Shown one piece after another: positions 26,838-34,575 of a stretch of 64,000 bases of DNA. The DNA is from Brachybacterium ginsengisoli (GTDB lineage: Bacteria > Actinomycetota > Actinomycetes > Actinomycetales > Dermabacteraceae): positions 3,038,001-3,102,000 of the forward strand of contig NZ_CP023564.1 in the NCBI RefSeq assembly GCF_002407065.1, read 5' to 3'. Position 1 is the stretch's first letter; each line of letters starts with the position of its first letter. The notes under the pieces are model-generated. The model searched no databases, had not been told where the DNA came from, and saw only the letters and a list, made by a program, of their open reading frames with translations. Position numbers and translations under genes: made by a program.

Positions 26838-28874
26838 CTACGCCGTCTGCGCGAACAGGTCGAAGAACTCGTCGGCCAGGACCACCTCCACCTCCTCGGG
26901 GAGGCTCTGGACGAGCTCGACGACGTCGCTCGGGGTCCAGTTCCAGGCGTTGATGAGGCCGGCCAGGAAGAGCGGGCCGTCGCCGCCGTGCTCCTGGATC
27001 CTCGCCAGCAGCTCGGTGCGGAACTCCTCGACGCCGCCGGGCGGGTAGAAGGTGCCGATCAGGGGCACGGCCGCTCCGGGCTCGGAGATCCTGCCGCCCT
27101 CGTCGGTCTGGATGATCCCGCGCAGATCGACGTCCTGCGCATAGGACTCCAGCACGCGGTCGGGCAGGATCGGCGGGGCTCCGCCGGGCACCGGGGTGGA
27201 GTAGGCGTAGACCACGTCGAGCCCGGTGCGCTCCTGGTACTGGCCGGAGAGCCGGGTGAACACGCCGAGCTCCTCCTCGGGCCAGGAGTCGCCGTAGGTG
27301 TACCCCGCCCCCGAGGGCCCGCACACCAGGAGGTCGTTCTCGGTCGCGGTGCTCTGGAAGTGGTGGAGCAGCGCCGGGCCGATGTCCTCCAGCAGCGGGG
27401 ACACGGTCCAGTTCATCGGCACGGCCCCGCGGCCGGGATCGTCCCAGAGCTCGCGCATGTGCCGCTGGCAGTACTGGATGTTGTCCCCCTCCCCGATCGT
27501 GAGGGTCAGGTAGGTGCGGCTCTCCGGGGCGGCCGACGACCGCTGCGCGGGGGTGGCGCGGGTGCTCGCGCGGATCGCGGAGAGCACGCTCGCGTTGACG
27601 TAGAAGTCCGCCGCCACGACGATCACCCCGGCGCGGCTGCACAGCTCCACCCCGGACCATTCGCCCGAGACGTCGTTCGAGAACCAGCCCGCGTACACGG
27701 TTCCGGGCTCGACCTGCTCCAGGAGATCCTCGAACTGGCTCCCGCTGGCCCCCGAGGGCGGCAGCCAGCTGACCAGCGCCCCGGTCGCGACCGGGAAGTC
27801 CCGGAAGGAGGCGAACGGCTCGATGCGGGTGGGCGCCTGATCGGTCGCGGAGATCACGAACTGGTTCTCCACCTCGACCGCGGCGCTGATCTGCGTCGTC
27901 CCCGCGGGCACCTCGACGCGGTAGATGAACTTCCCGCCGCCGTCGGCGAAGCGCAGGCCCTCCTTGGTCGAGGAGCCGCTGCCGTCGAAGAGGAACGGGG
28001 CCTCCTCGTCGGTGCCGGGGACGAAGGAGGCGATCACCGCGCCGTCCGCGGTCACCTCGACGGAGTGCACGGCAGGCCCCCAGCCGTCCTGGGGGAAGGC
28101 GTCGCTCAGGCGCAGGAAGATCGCCTCGGCGCCGAGGAAGCCCGAGAGGTCCACGGTGTAGGTGTCGAGGTTCGAGGAGTCGGTGACCCGCTCCTCCTCC
28201 CGCAGCAGCTCGGTCCACTCCACGCCCTCGACGGTGACCGTGTGGGTGGGAGGCAGCCCCACGAGCACCTCGCGGGTGCATTCGGGCCAGAGGGTCGACA
28301 TCGCCCAGTCGTGCACCGCCGCCGGGTCGTCCTCGAACCGGCCGGTGAGGTCCTCGAGGACCTCCAGCCCGTGCTCCTCCACCTGCTCGGCGCTCGCGAC
28401 GATGCCGCCGCGCAGGCCGGCGAGGGTGGTGGCGAGGTTGATCGTGTGCGGGGAGTCCATGTCGTAGACCACGGCCCCGGCGACCAGGTCGCGGTAGGTC
28501 TCGAGCAGGGAGAAGGGGTCCTCGACCCGGCTGGCGCGCACCGGCAGGTCCGGGATCCAGGTCTCGTCGACCGGATCGAGCACCAGATAGATCTCGGGAC
28601 GGTCGCGATTCACGAGCCCCTGCAGGGTGATCAGCAGCAGCCGATCGAAGCCGTCGAGGTCGCGGAGGTCGGCGACCACGGTCTTCCCGGTGGCGCTGAA
28701 CGAAGGGAACACGTGCCCGCGCCTCCAGTGCACGGCCCTGGCGGCCGGTGGGCCGTCGGCCTGCGCGGGGAGGCCCGCGCCGAGGCCGAGCGCCGCGGCG
28801 CCGACGGACCCCGCGAGCACCGCGCGGCGCGAGAAGGGGACGGAGGGCTGGGGATGATGCAGGTCGGACGTCAT
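26838..28874 (-). CDS. Tat-exported GxGYxYP-family protein
   Basis: A 678-residue exported protein of unknown function. The signal FSRRAVLAGSVGAAALGLG is of twin-arginine type. An N-terminal GxGYxYP_N-like domain (about 55-200) is followed by an all-beta stretch (about 235-340: IFLRLSDAFPQDGWG ... YRVEVPAGTTQISAAVEV) that looks like an inserted carbohydrate-binding-type sandwich, then the GxGYxYP_C domain (about 350-678). The naming motif is CGPSGAGYTYGDSWP near 510, and TLTIGEGDNIQYCQRHMREL near 450 is the usual acidic patch. Relatives occur near glycan-degradation loci. The ATG at 28874 has a CAGGAG site 6-7 nt upstream. Confidence 0.82.
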   Translation of the reverse strand: MTSDLHHPQPSVPFSRRAVLAGSVGAAALGLGAGLPAQADGPPAARAVHWRRGHVFPSFSATGKTVVADLRDLDGFDRLLLITLQGLVNRDRPEIYLVLDPVDETWIPDLPVRASRVEDPFSLLETYRDLVAGAVVYDMDSPHTINLATTLAGLRGGIVASAEQVEEHGLEVLEDLTGRFEDDPAAVHDWAMSTLWPECTREVLVGLPPTHTVTVEGVEWTELLREEERVTDSSNLDTYTVDLSGFLGAEAIFLRLSDAFPQDGWGPAVHSVEVTADGAVIASFVPGTDEEAPFLFDGSGSSTKEGLRFADGGGKFIYRVEVPAGTTQISAAVEVENQFVISATDQAPTRIEPFASFRDFPVATGALVSWLPPSGASGSQFEDLLEQVEPGTVYAGWFSNDVSGEWSGVELCSRAGVIVVAADFYVNASVLSAIRASTRATPAQRSSAAPESRTYLTLTIGEGDNIQYCQRHMRELWDDPGRGAVPMNWTVSPLLEDIGPALLHHFQSTATENDLLVCGPSGAGYTYGDSWPEEELGVFTRLSGQYQERTGLDVVYAYSTPVPGGAPPILPDRVLESYAQDVDLRGIIQTDEGGRISEPGAAVPLIGTFYPPGGVEEFRTELLARIQEHGGDGPLFLAGLINAWNWTPSDVVELVQSLPEEVEVVLADEFFDLFAQTA

Positions 28875-28943
28875 CGTCGACTCCTGATCGGGGGAGAGGG
28901 GCCTCGAGGTTAACCGCATCAGTGCAACGTGGGAAGGGTCCTC

Positions 28944-28955
28944 GCGAATATTCGC
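28944..28955. promoter_or_regulatory. 12-bp palindrome, possible operator
   Basis: GCGAATATTCGC is a perfect palindrome with an A/T core in an otherwise GC-rich region. It sits about 90 bp before the leader ORF and about 70 bp before the divergent GxGYxYP gene, so it could serve as an operator for either. Confidence 0.4.
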
Positions 28956-28978
28956 TGGAGCCGTGGGCGCCGAGCCTC

Positions 28979-28984
28979 TACGGT
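28979..28984 (+). promoter_or_regulatory. possible -10 for leader ORF / RIO kinase
   Basis: TACGGT, with a weak TGGAGC at 28956-28961 at 17 bp spacing. The start site would be near 28991, giving a 5' leader that includes the hairpin and the 17-codon ORF. Confidence 0.35.
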
Positions 28985-28994
28985 GGACCCGTCG

Positions 28995-29012
28995 CCGACC
29001 CGAACGGGTCGG
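28995..29012 (+). promoter_or_regulatory. 8-bp hairpin in the 5' leader
   Basis: CCGACCCG and CGGGTCGG are separated by AA, forming a tight stem or a near-palindromic protein site just upstream of the leader-ORF ribosome site. Confidence 0.4.
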
Positions 29013-29033
29013 CCCTGAGGGAAGGAGGAGCAG

Positions 29034-29087
29034 ATGAGCGTCGCCGTGCTGACCCCTGCCGTCCTCCCCACCCACGCGCCCTGCTGA
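29034..29087 (+). CDS. 17-residue leader peptide upstream of RIO kinase
   Basis: ATG preceded by AAGGAGGAG at a good distance and followed by 16 codons ending THAPC, then TGA. The ribosome site is stronger than that of the kinase itself. The stop codon lies inside the left arm of the hairpin at 29084-29107, so a ribosome finishing here would melt it. The composition (no charged residue apart from His, many Val/Leu/Pro) is not that of a functional small protein, which favours a regulatory leader. I infer translational coupling or attenuation of the kinase gene. It is too short for ordinary gene calling. Confidence 0.5.
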   Translation: MSVAVLTPAVLPTHAPC

Positions 29088-29107
29088 GAGCGGGCGCCCC
29101 CTCTCAG
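29084..29107 (+). promoter_or_regulatory. attenuator-like hairpin overlapping the RIO kinase ribosome site
   Basis: CTGAGAG (29084-29090) pairs with CTCTCAG (29101-29107), with GGG/CCC pairing inside. The right arm contains the first bases of the CAGGAG ribosome site (AGGAG 29106-29110) of the kinase, and the left arm contains the leader stop TGA. Folding would therefore hide part of the site unless a ribosome is on the leader. Confidence 0.5.
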
Positions 29108-29118
29108 GAGACCCCCTC

Positions 29119-30015
29119 ATGACCACGTCCTTCGACGCGGACGCCTTCTTCGCGAAGTCCATGTACACCCTCACCGTCGGCGAGCTCGACGACGACCAGC
29201 GCTGGTCCACCTGGCCCGAGACGGCCCACGTCCTCGACCGCGGGCCGCAGCCCTTCCCCGACTGGGTGGTCCAGCACGACGGGGCGATCGACACCGAGCT
29301 CGGAATCCTCAAGACGGGCAAGGAGGCCGACGCCTTCCTGCTCGAGCGCGCCCTGCCCGAGGAGCACCTCACCGGTGCCCCGGGCGAGGCCGTGCTGATG
29401 GTCGCCAAGCGCTACCGCTCCCCCGAGCACTCCACCTTCCACCGATCCAACGCCTACACCGAGGGTCGACGCACCAAGGATTCCCGCGAGGGCCGCGCCA
29501 TCGCGAAGGGAAGCGCCTTCGGCAAGCAGGTCGCGGCCTCGCAGTGGGCGCGCACCGAGTTCGACGTGCTGGGCCGGCTGTGGTCCGCCGGGCTGCCGGT
29601 CCCCTATCCCGTGCAGATCATGGGCACGGAGCTGCTCATGGAGTTCATCGGCACCGATGACGAGCGCGGAGCGATCGCCGCTCCGCGCCTGCAGGAGACC
29701 TCACCAGACGCCGCGACGATCACCCGCTGGGCCGAGCTGCTGCGCGGCGCGGTCATCGACCTCGCCCAGCTCGGGCTGGTCCACGGCGACCTCTCCCCGT
29801 ACAACATCCTCGCCGACTCGAGGATGGCGGAGCCCGACCCCGTGATCATCGACGTGCCGCAGGTCCTGGACCTGATCGCGAACCCGAACGGCTCCGACTT
29901 CCTGCGGAGGGACTGCACGAACGTCTGCACCTGGCTGCGCGCCCACGGAGCGCCCGACGCCCTGACCGACTCCGAGGAATGGTTCGCCGCGGCCTGGCGC
30001 GGCTGGGAGGCCTGA
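29119..30015 (+). CDS. RIO1-like atypical serine protein kinase
   Basis: A 298-residue bacterial RIO kinase. The P-loop-like ILKTGKEADAFLL (about 63-75) matches the STGKEA signature of RIO1. Lys97 in VAKRYR is the ATP lysine, the catalytic loop is LVHGDLSPYNIL (Asp224, Asn229) and the metal loop is VIIDVPQVLDL (Asp245). The actinobacterial ending NGSDFLRRDCTNVCTWL is present. Eukaryotic and archaeal RIO1 act in small-subunit ribosome maturation; the bacterial role is unknown. Expression is probably controlled by the leader peptide and hairpin directly upstream. Confidence 0.9.
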   Translation: MTTSFDADAFFAKSMYTLTVGELDDDQRWSTWPETAHVLDRGPQPFPDWVVQHDGAIDTELGILKTGKEADAFLLERALPEEHLTGAPGEAVLMVAKRYRSPEHSTFHRSNAYTEGRRTKDSREGRAIAKGSAFGKQVAASQWARTEFDVLGRLWSAGLPVPYPVQIMGTELLMEFIGTDDERGAIAAPRLQETSPDAATITRWAELLRGAVIDLAQLGLVHGDLSPYNILADSRMAEPDPVIIDVPQVLDLIANPNGSDFLRRDCTNVCTWLRAHGAPDALTDSEEWFAAAWRGWEA

Positions 30016-30016
30016 C

Positions 30017-30490
30017 CTACCCCCGTCGGCCGAACGGCCACCAGCCGCGGCGCTCTGCGCCGGTCGTCTCCTCCACAGGCGCAGGCGCCGGCGCAGTGTC
30101 CGGCGCCCGCCGCGAGCGCACCTGCCGCCACCGCGCGGCGGCGTCGTCGGGTTCCCAGGCGGGGGCGAGCATGCGCTGGAAAGGGTTGCGGCGGCGGTCC
30201 TCGTGGACGCGCGCGGTGAAGTCCTCGGCGTAGTCGCGGGCGGCGCGCTCGGTGGTCAGCTCGGCGAGGGTCGCGTCGCGGTCCTCGTACTCCTTGCGCA
30301 GCAGGACGACCACGGGCAGCAGGGCCTGGCGATCGATCGTGCCGTCGGCCAGTCGCTGGTTGATCCACCAGTCGGGGTCATGCGCCGCCGGCAGGTCCAG
30401 CGGCTGGCCGGCGCCCGGCAGGTCGTCGAAGTCGCCCCGGGCGATCGCCTGGTCGATCACCGACTCGACCCGTGCGACGTCGGGATCCAT
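30017..30490 (-). CDS. DUF1992 (DnaJ-homologue C28-type) protein
   Basis: A 157-residue cytosolic protein. The first 75 residues hold the DUF1992 core: ESVIDQAIARGDFDDLPGAG followed by QPLDLP and WWINQRL. The remainder is charged and Trp/Arg-rich and ends in WWPFGRRG. The family is also found in the eukaryotic DNAJC28 protein without its J domain; no function is established. I start at ATG 30490, which precedes the conserved core by five codons. It converges on the RIO kinase with a 1 nt gap. Confidence 0.8.
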   Translation of the reverse strand: MDPDVARVESVIDQAIARGDFDDLPGAGQPLDLPAAHDPDWWINQRLADGTIDRQALLPVVVLLRKEYEDRDATLAELTTERAARDYAEDFTARVHEDRRRNPFQRMLAPAWEPDDAAARWRQVRSRRAPDTAPAPAPVEETTGAERRGWWPFGRRG

Positions 30491-30540
30491 CGCCGGCCCG
30501 AGGGTCCTCGGGTCGACGCGCGGCGGATCCTCGGGAGTGC

Positions 30541-31026
30541 TCAGGAGTCCCCGCCCTCCTCGGCCAGGGCGGCGAGGCGATCGATCGACGCGAGGAGGTT
30601 CTCGGGCGTCATCGCCCGCGCCTTGGCCAGGCGCTTCTCCTGCGAGGGAGGGAGGGCGGAGTAGTCGTAGACATGGGTGACCCGTGTGCGGCCGTCCTCG
30701 AGCGGATCGAGCTCCCAGCCCCACTGGTGCCCGGCCGGCTGCTCGCCGTGCGGCGCGGGGCGCCAGGCGATCTCGCGGCCCTCGACGAAGGCGACGATGT
30801 GGTTGTCGCGCACGCCGCCGTTGCGGTTGGTCATCACGAAGACCTCGCCCACGGCGTGCACCCGCTGACCGGGCGCCGCCTCGGCGAGGTTGTCGTTCCC
30901 GTCCCAGCGGGGCTGCAGGGCGGGATCGGCGATGAGCTCGAAGATCGCCTCCGCCGGGGCGGCGATCTCACGGGTGGCGGTCAGGATGCCCTCGGCGCTC
31001 TGGCTCATGCCCCCATCCTTGCTCAT
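30541..31026 (-). CDS. SRPBCC (polyketide cyclase/START-like) protein
   Basis: A 161-residue single-domain helix-grip protein. GILTATREIAAPAEAIFELI opens the fold, DPALQPRWDGNDNLAEA is the usual first-helix turn, and the C-terminal long helix follows ALPPSQEKRLAKA. It probably binds a small hydrophobic ligand; none can be named. Its ATG overlaps the stop of the beta-propeller gene by 4 nt (ATGA), so it is co-translated with that membrane-anchored protein. ATG 31008 is an alternative start. Confidence 0.83.
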   Translation of the reverse strand: MSKDGGMSQSAEGILTATREIAAPAEAIFELIADPALQPRWDGNDNLAEAAPGQRVHAVGEVFVMTNRNGGVRDNHIVAFVEGREIAWRPAPHGEQPAGHQWGWELDPLEDGRTRVTHVYDYSALPPSQEKRLAKARAMTPENLLASIDRLAALAEEGGDS

Positions 31027-32261
31027 GGCTCCGTCGACGCGCCAGGGGCGGTGTCGTCGAAGACGTCGATCGAGCCGGCGTAGTTCGCGACCCAGACCCT
31101 CCCCTTCGTGGGCTCGTAGGTGATGCCGATCGGGTTCTCCCCCACCTCGACGCGCTGGATCTCCTCGAGGGTGCCGGTGTCGATCTTGGACACGCTGCTG
31201 CCGTAGTAGTTCACGATGTAGAGCGCGAGGCCGTCGGGCGAGATCGCCATGGTGCGCGGCTCGCGGCCGGTCTCGGCGGTGCGCAGCACCTCACCGGTGG
31301 CGGCGTCGAGCTCGATCAGCTCGTCGCTCCCGGAGACCGTGAGGTAGAGGCGGCTCGCATCCGGGGAGAGCACCAGATGGCGGGGCTTGCGGCCGGTCTC
31401 CAGCACCAGCTCGCTCTCCCCGGTGACGAGGTCGACGCGGTACAGCTCGTCGGCGTACATCGCGGTCACGTACGCGGTGCGGTTGTCGGGGAGGATCACG
31501 CTGCCCCGGGGCGCGGCGTCCACCGGGATCTCGCTGATCTCCTCACCCTTGTCGAGGTCGAGCACCGAGACGGTGCGGTCGCACCAGTTCGAGACCAGCG
31601 CCCGGGTGCCGTCGGCGGAGAGCGAGATGAACTTGGGGACCCGCCCCACCTCGATGACCTGGTCCCAGGTCCCGGAGGCGACGTCGAGGCGGAAGACCGC
31701 CGAACGGCCGACGGCGTCGCCGCCCCGGCAGTCGTCGAACGCGACCTCGCCCCCGCCGGGCCCCTGCAGCCGGTACTGGGAGACGTAGGCGTGCTTCCCG
31801 TCGGGCGTGAACGCGGCCTCCACGGGAGCGCCCTGCGTGACCCCGGCGCGGTCCGGGACGCCGAACTGCGAGAGGTCCACCTCGTCGACGACGGTGTGGG
31901 TGAGCTCGAGGCTGTCCGCGTCGTACAGCGTCGAGGAGTGGCTGTACATCATGTTGTTCGCGATGACGGTCCCGGTGGGGCTCGCCACCACGGACTTCGG
32001 CGAGATGTCCCCGGTGATGCGGTCCAGATGCACCATGCGGGTGGTGTTCGAGGGACCGCCGGGCGGCGGCGCGGGCTCGGCGCCCACCGCGGACTCCCCG
32101 CCGTCGGGCGAGACCGCACGGGTGATCATCCCGGCGACCATGCCGCCGGCCATCACGAGGGCCAGGATCGCCATGGCGATCATGAACTGGTCATGCGGTC
32201 GCCCCCGACGGGTCCTCCGGCGGTGCTTCGACTGCACTGTCATAGGTCGGTCCCCTCCCAT
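31023..32261 (-). CDS. membrane-anchored YVTN/YncE-type beta-propeller
   Basis: A 412-residue protein with a basic N-tail, one membrane helix (FMIAMAILALVMAGGMVAGM, about 26-45) and an extracytoplasmic seven-blade-like propeller. Repeats of the YVTN form are visible: LSADGTRALVSNW, LPDNRTAYVTAMY, LSPDASRLYLTVSG, ISPDGLALYIVNYYG and GRVWVANYAG. Such propellers bind ligands or proteins and are often surface located. ATG 32261 is favoured by a TAGGTT hexamer 7 nt upstream; ATG 32243 has a GGGAGG site and is the alternative. Confidence 0.82.
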   Translation of the reverse strand: MGGDRPMTVQSKHRRRTRRGRPHDQFMIAMAILALVMAGGMVAGMITRAVSPDGGESAVGAEPAPPPGGPSNTTRMVHLDRITGDISPKSVVASPTGTVIANNMMYSHSSTLYDADSLELTHTVVDEVDLSQFGVPDRAGVTQGAPVEAAFTPDGKHAYVSQYRLQGPGGGEVAFDDCRGGDAVGRSAVFRLDVASGTWDQVIEVGRVPKFISLSADGTRALVSNWCDRTVSVLDLDKGEEISEIPVDAAPRGSVILPDNRTAYVTAMYADELYRVDLVTGESELVLETGRKPRHLVLSPDASRLYLTVSGSDELIELDAATGEVLRTAETGREPRTMAISPDGLALYIVNYYGSSVSKIDTGTLEEIQRVEVGENPIGITYEPTKGRVWVANYAGSIDVFDDTAPGASTEP

Positions 32262-32322
32262 GCCGCCGAACCTAGCGGGGTCGGCGGCACGGGCGGGGAG
32301 GTGGGACGGCGTGTCGGGCTGC

Positions 32323-33363
32323 TCAGAGCTCCGGTCGGCCCTGCAGCACCAGCTCCCGGAACAGGATCCGATAGCCCAGCTTCTCGTTGATGCCGATCAT
32401 CCAGGGGTTCACGTGAGAGTTCCAGGTGACCACCGAGCGCAGCTGCGGGGCCCGCTCGCGGAGCTGGCGGTGCGTGGCGACCTTCAGCGCGAGGCCCAGC
32501 CGATGACCACGGTGCTCGGGCATGACCAGGGTGTTCTCCTGCCAGCCGAGAGTGGTCTCCGGGGAATCGTGGACATGCACCTCGGAGTTGCCCGCGAAGC
32601 TTCCGTCGGGCGCGACGGCGACCGCGATGATCCGCGCGGTGCCCTGCTCCTTCATCCGGCGCTCGGACTCGCGCAGCCGTTCCGGGGTGTAGTCCGGCGC
32701 CTCGTGCTCGACGTCCTCGTCCGGCTCGTCCAGCTCGAGCTGGCGCAGGAGCAGGCCGTAGGCGGCCAGGTGCTCCTCGGGGATGTCGCCGTCCCACAGC
32801 TCCACGCGGTACTCGCCGAGCTTCTCCTCGGCCTCCGCCTGCAGAGCGTCCAGCAGCGACTCCTCGAGCGGCAGCGGCAGCGCGCGGCAGACGGCGAGGT
32901 TCTTCCGCGTGATGCCCACGCGCGCCGCGAGGCGGTTCACAGGCTCGTCCGGGCTGTCGGCGTCGCCGTCGGCCGGGATCTCGCCGTAGGCCTCCACGAG
33001 GGGGCGGCCGGACTCGCGGATCGCGGGCAGCAGCGCCTCCTCGACCAGCGCGGTCGCGATGCCGCGGCCGCGGAAGGCGGGGTGCACGGCGGCGCCGACG
33101 GAGATGGTCTCGAGGTTCTCCTGCAGCGGCACGAAGGCCGCGGCGCGGCCCACCAGGCTCTCGCCGCCCTCGATCGTCTCGGCGATCGCGACCCAGCGCC
33201 GGGTGCTCCAGTACGGGGAGTCGGTCAGCGCGGCGCGGGTCTGCTCGCGGGTGAGCGCCTGGCTGCCGCCGAAGGTGTGGTCGTCGAGGGCGCGCTCGAG
33301 CGCGGCGTACTGGTCGAGCTCGGCGTCGGAGGTGGGGTCCAGGGGACGGATCGTCACATGCAT
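32323..33363 (-). CDS. GNAT acetyltransferase with two GNAT domains
   Basis: A 346-residue tandem GNAT protein, the layout also seen in mycothiol synthase (MshD). Acetyl-CoA pyrophosphate loops are visible twice: VHPAFRGRGIATALVEEA near residue 95 and MPEHRGHRLGLALKVATH near 280. The C-terminus SHVNPWMIGINEKLGYRILF is typical of the second domain. It is too divergent for me to call mshD; no other mycothiol gene is near. It diverges from the MerR-PP2C gene across a 146 bp region that contains a MerR-type promoter. Confidence 0.82.
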   Translation of the reverse strand: MHVTIRPLDPTSDAELDQYAALERALDDHTFGGSQALTREQTRAALTDSPYWSTRRWVAIAETIEGGESLVGRAAAFVPLQENLETISVGAAVHPAFRGRGIATALVEEALLPAIRESGRPLVEAYGEIPADGDADSPDEPVNRLAARVGITRKNLAVCRALPLPLEESLLDALQAEAEEKLGEYRVELWDGDIPEEHLAAYGLLLRQLELDEPDEDVEHEAPDYTPERLRESERRMKEQGTARIIAVAVAPDGSFAGNSEVHVHDSPETTLGWQENTLVMPEHRGHRLGLALKVATHRQLRERAPQLRSVVTWNSHVNPWMIGINEKLGYRILFRELVLQGRPEL

Positions 33364-33419
33364 GGTCGCAGTCGATCACACTCGATCATCGCTGGTCGAC
33401 GGAATATCCTCGGATCCGC

Positions 33420-33450
33420 TTGACCTTCCCCCCGGGGCAGTCCCGAGCGT
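33420..33450 (+). promoter_or_regulatory. MerR-type promoter with 19-bp spacer and dyad
   Basis: TTGACC (33420-33425) and GAGCGT (33445-33450) are separated by 19 bp, the over-long spacer that MerR activators remodel. Inside and across it an interrupted dyad is seen: GAC (33422-33424), CCCC (33428-33431), GGGG (33434-33437) and GTC (33440-33442). It lies 60 bp before the MerR-PP2C start, which suggests autoregulation. Confidence 0.45.
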
Positions 33451-33509
33451 GGGGTCACCGGGAGAGACCCGGCGCCCGGGGGACCGGGCGAGGCATGACG
33501 GAGGATCGC

Positions 33510-34550
33510 ATGGACGAGACGCTGCTGAGCATCGGGGAGCTGGCCGCCACGAGCGGGCTGAGCCCCAAGGCGCTGCGCCTCTACGACGAGTCGGGGCTGC
33601 TGGTGCCGCGCCGGGTCGACCCCTTCACCGGCTACCGCTCCTACGGGGCGGACCAGGTGGGGCGGGCTCGGCTCATCGCGTCGCTGCGCGGTCTCGGCAT
33701 GGGGCTCGCCCGCATCGGCGTGCTCTGCGATCTGGACGGCGACGCCGCCGCCGCGGAGCTGCGCTCCTGGTGGCGGCAGGAGGAGGCCGACGCCCTCTCC
33801 CGCGCCGCCGCCGTCACCGCCCTCGCCCACGACCTCGGGGACCTCCCACAGGAGAACCTCATGACCACCTCGACCACCACTCCCCGCACCGCCTCGGCGC
33901 TGCACCAGGGCCTCGTGCGCTCCGCCCAGCAGGACGCCGTGCTCGTGCGCGAGCTGCCCGGCGGGCGCACCCTGCTCGCCGTCGCCGACGGCTTCGGAAC
34001 GACCGACGACCTCGCCGCCGGGATCCTCACCGCCTTCGTGGACGCGCTCGAGGGGGCCGTCCCCCTCGAGTCCGCCTGGGCCGCCGCGGAGGCGCTGGTC
34101 CCGGACGGCGGGGCCTCCGGATCGACGCTCACCGCCGCCCTGCTGGAGGGCGACCGACTGGAGGTCGCGCACATCGGCGACTCCCGCGTGCTGCTCGTGC
34201 ACGGCGACCGGATCGAGCCGGTCACGCAGGACCACACCCACGTGCGCTCCCTGCTCGCCGCCGGTCGCCTTTCCCCCGACGAGGCGGCCGCGCACCCCGA
34301 CCGTGCCGTGCTGAACCGCGCCCTCGCGGCCGACGCCCCCACCGCCCCGGACCTCCTGGTGCGCCGGCTCGAGCCGGGCGATCTGGTGCTCGTGGCGACC
34401 GACGGGCTGCACGCGGTGGTGGATCCGTCGGCCCTGGCCGAGGCGATCACCGGCGGGGAGGACGTCGAGGCGCTGGCGGAGTCGCTGATCGACCTGGCCC
34501 TCGCCGCCGGCGGGCTGGACAACGTAGCCCTGGCGCTCGCCCGGAGCTGA
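33510..34550 (+). CDS. MerR-type regulator fused to PP2C (PPM) phosphatase
   Basis: A 346-residue fusion. Residues 5-75 form a MerR helix-turn-helix and wing (LSIGELAATSGLSPKALRLY, then GYRSYGADQVGRARLI). A short helical linker (75-117) follows. Residues 118-346 are a PP2C domain with QQDAVLV (a metal Asp), VADGFG, VAHIGDSRVLLV, LVLVATDGLHAVVD and LDNVALALA (the final DN motif). The usual dimer coiled coil and ligand domain of MerR proteins are replaced by a Ser/Thr phosphatase. GGAGG 5 nt before ATG 33510 decides the start. A second strong ribosome site lies at the domain border. Confidence 0.83.
   Translation: MDETLLSIGELAATSGLSPKALRLYDESGLLVPRRVDPFTGYRSYGADQVGRARLIASLRGLGMGLARIGVLCDLDGDAAAAELRSWWRQEEADALSRAAAVTALAHDLGDLPQENLMTTSTTTPRTASALHQGLVRSAQQDAVLVRELPGGRTLLAVADGFGTTDDLAAGILTAFVDALEGAVPLESAWAAAEALVPDGGASGSTLTAALLEGDRLEVAHIGDSRVLLVHGDRIEPVTQDHTHVRSLLAAGRLSPDEAAAHPDRAVLNRALAADAPTAPDLLVRRLEPGDLVLVATDGLHAVVDPSALAEAITGGEDVEALAESLIDLALAAGGLDNVALALARS
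33850..33854 (+). promoter_or_regulatory. internal ribosome site at the MerR-PP2C domain border
   Basis: AGGAG, 6 nt before an in-frame ATG at 33861 (Met118). Initiation here would give a free 229-residue PP2C domain (33861-34550), matching the domain boundary exactly. Confidence 0.5.
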
Positions 34551-34575
34551 GGGTCGCCGCCGGGCGCGGAGCAGG

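Noticed and set aside
30493..30724. N-terminal extension of the DUF1992 protein
   Set aside because: The extra 78 residues are Arg/Pro/Gly-rich and lie antisense to, or inside, the SRPBCC gene; the conserved domain starts right after ATG 30490.
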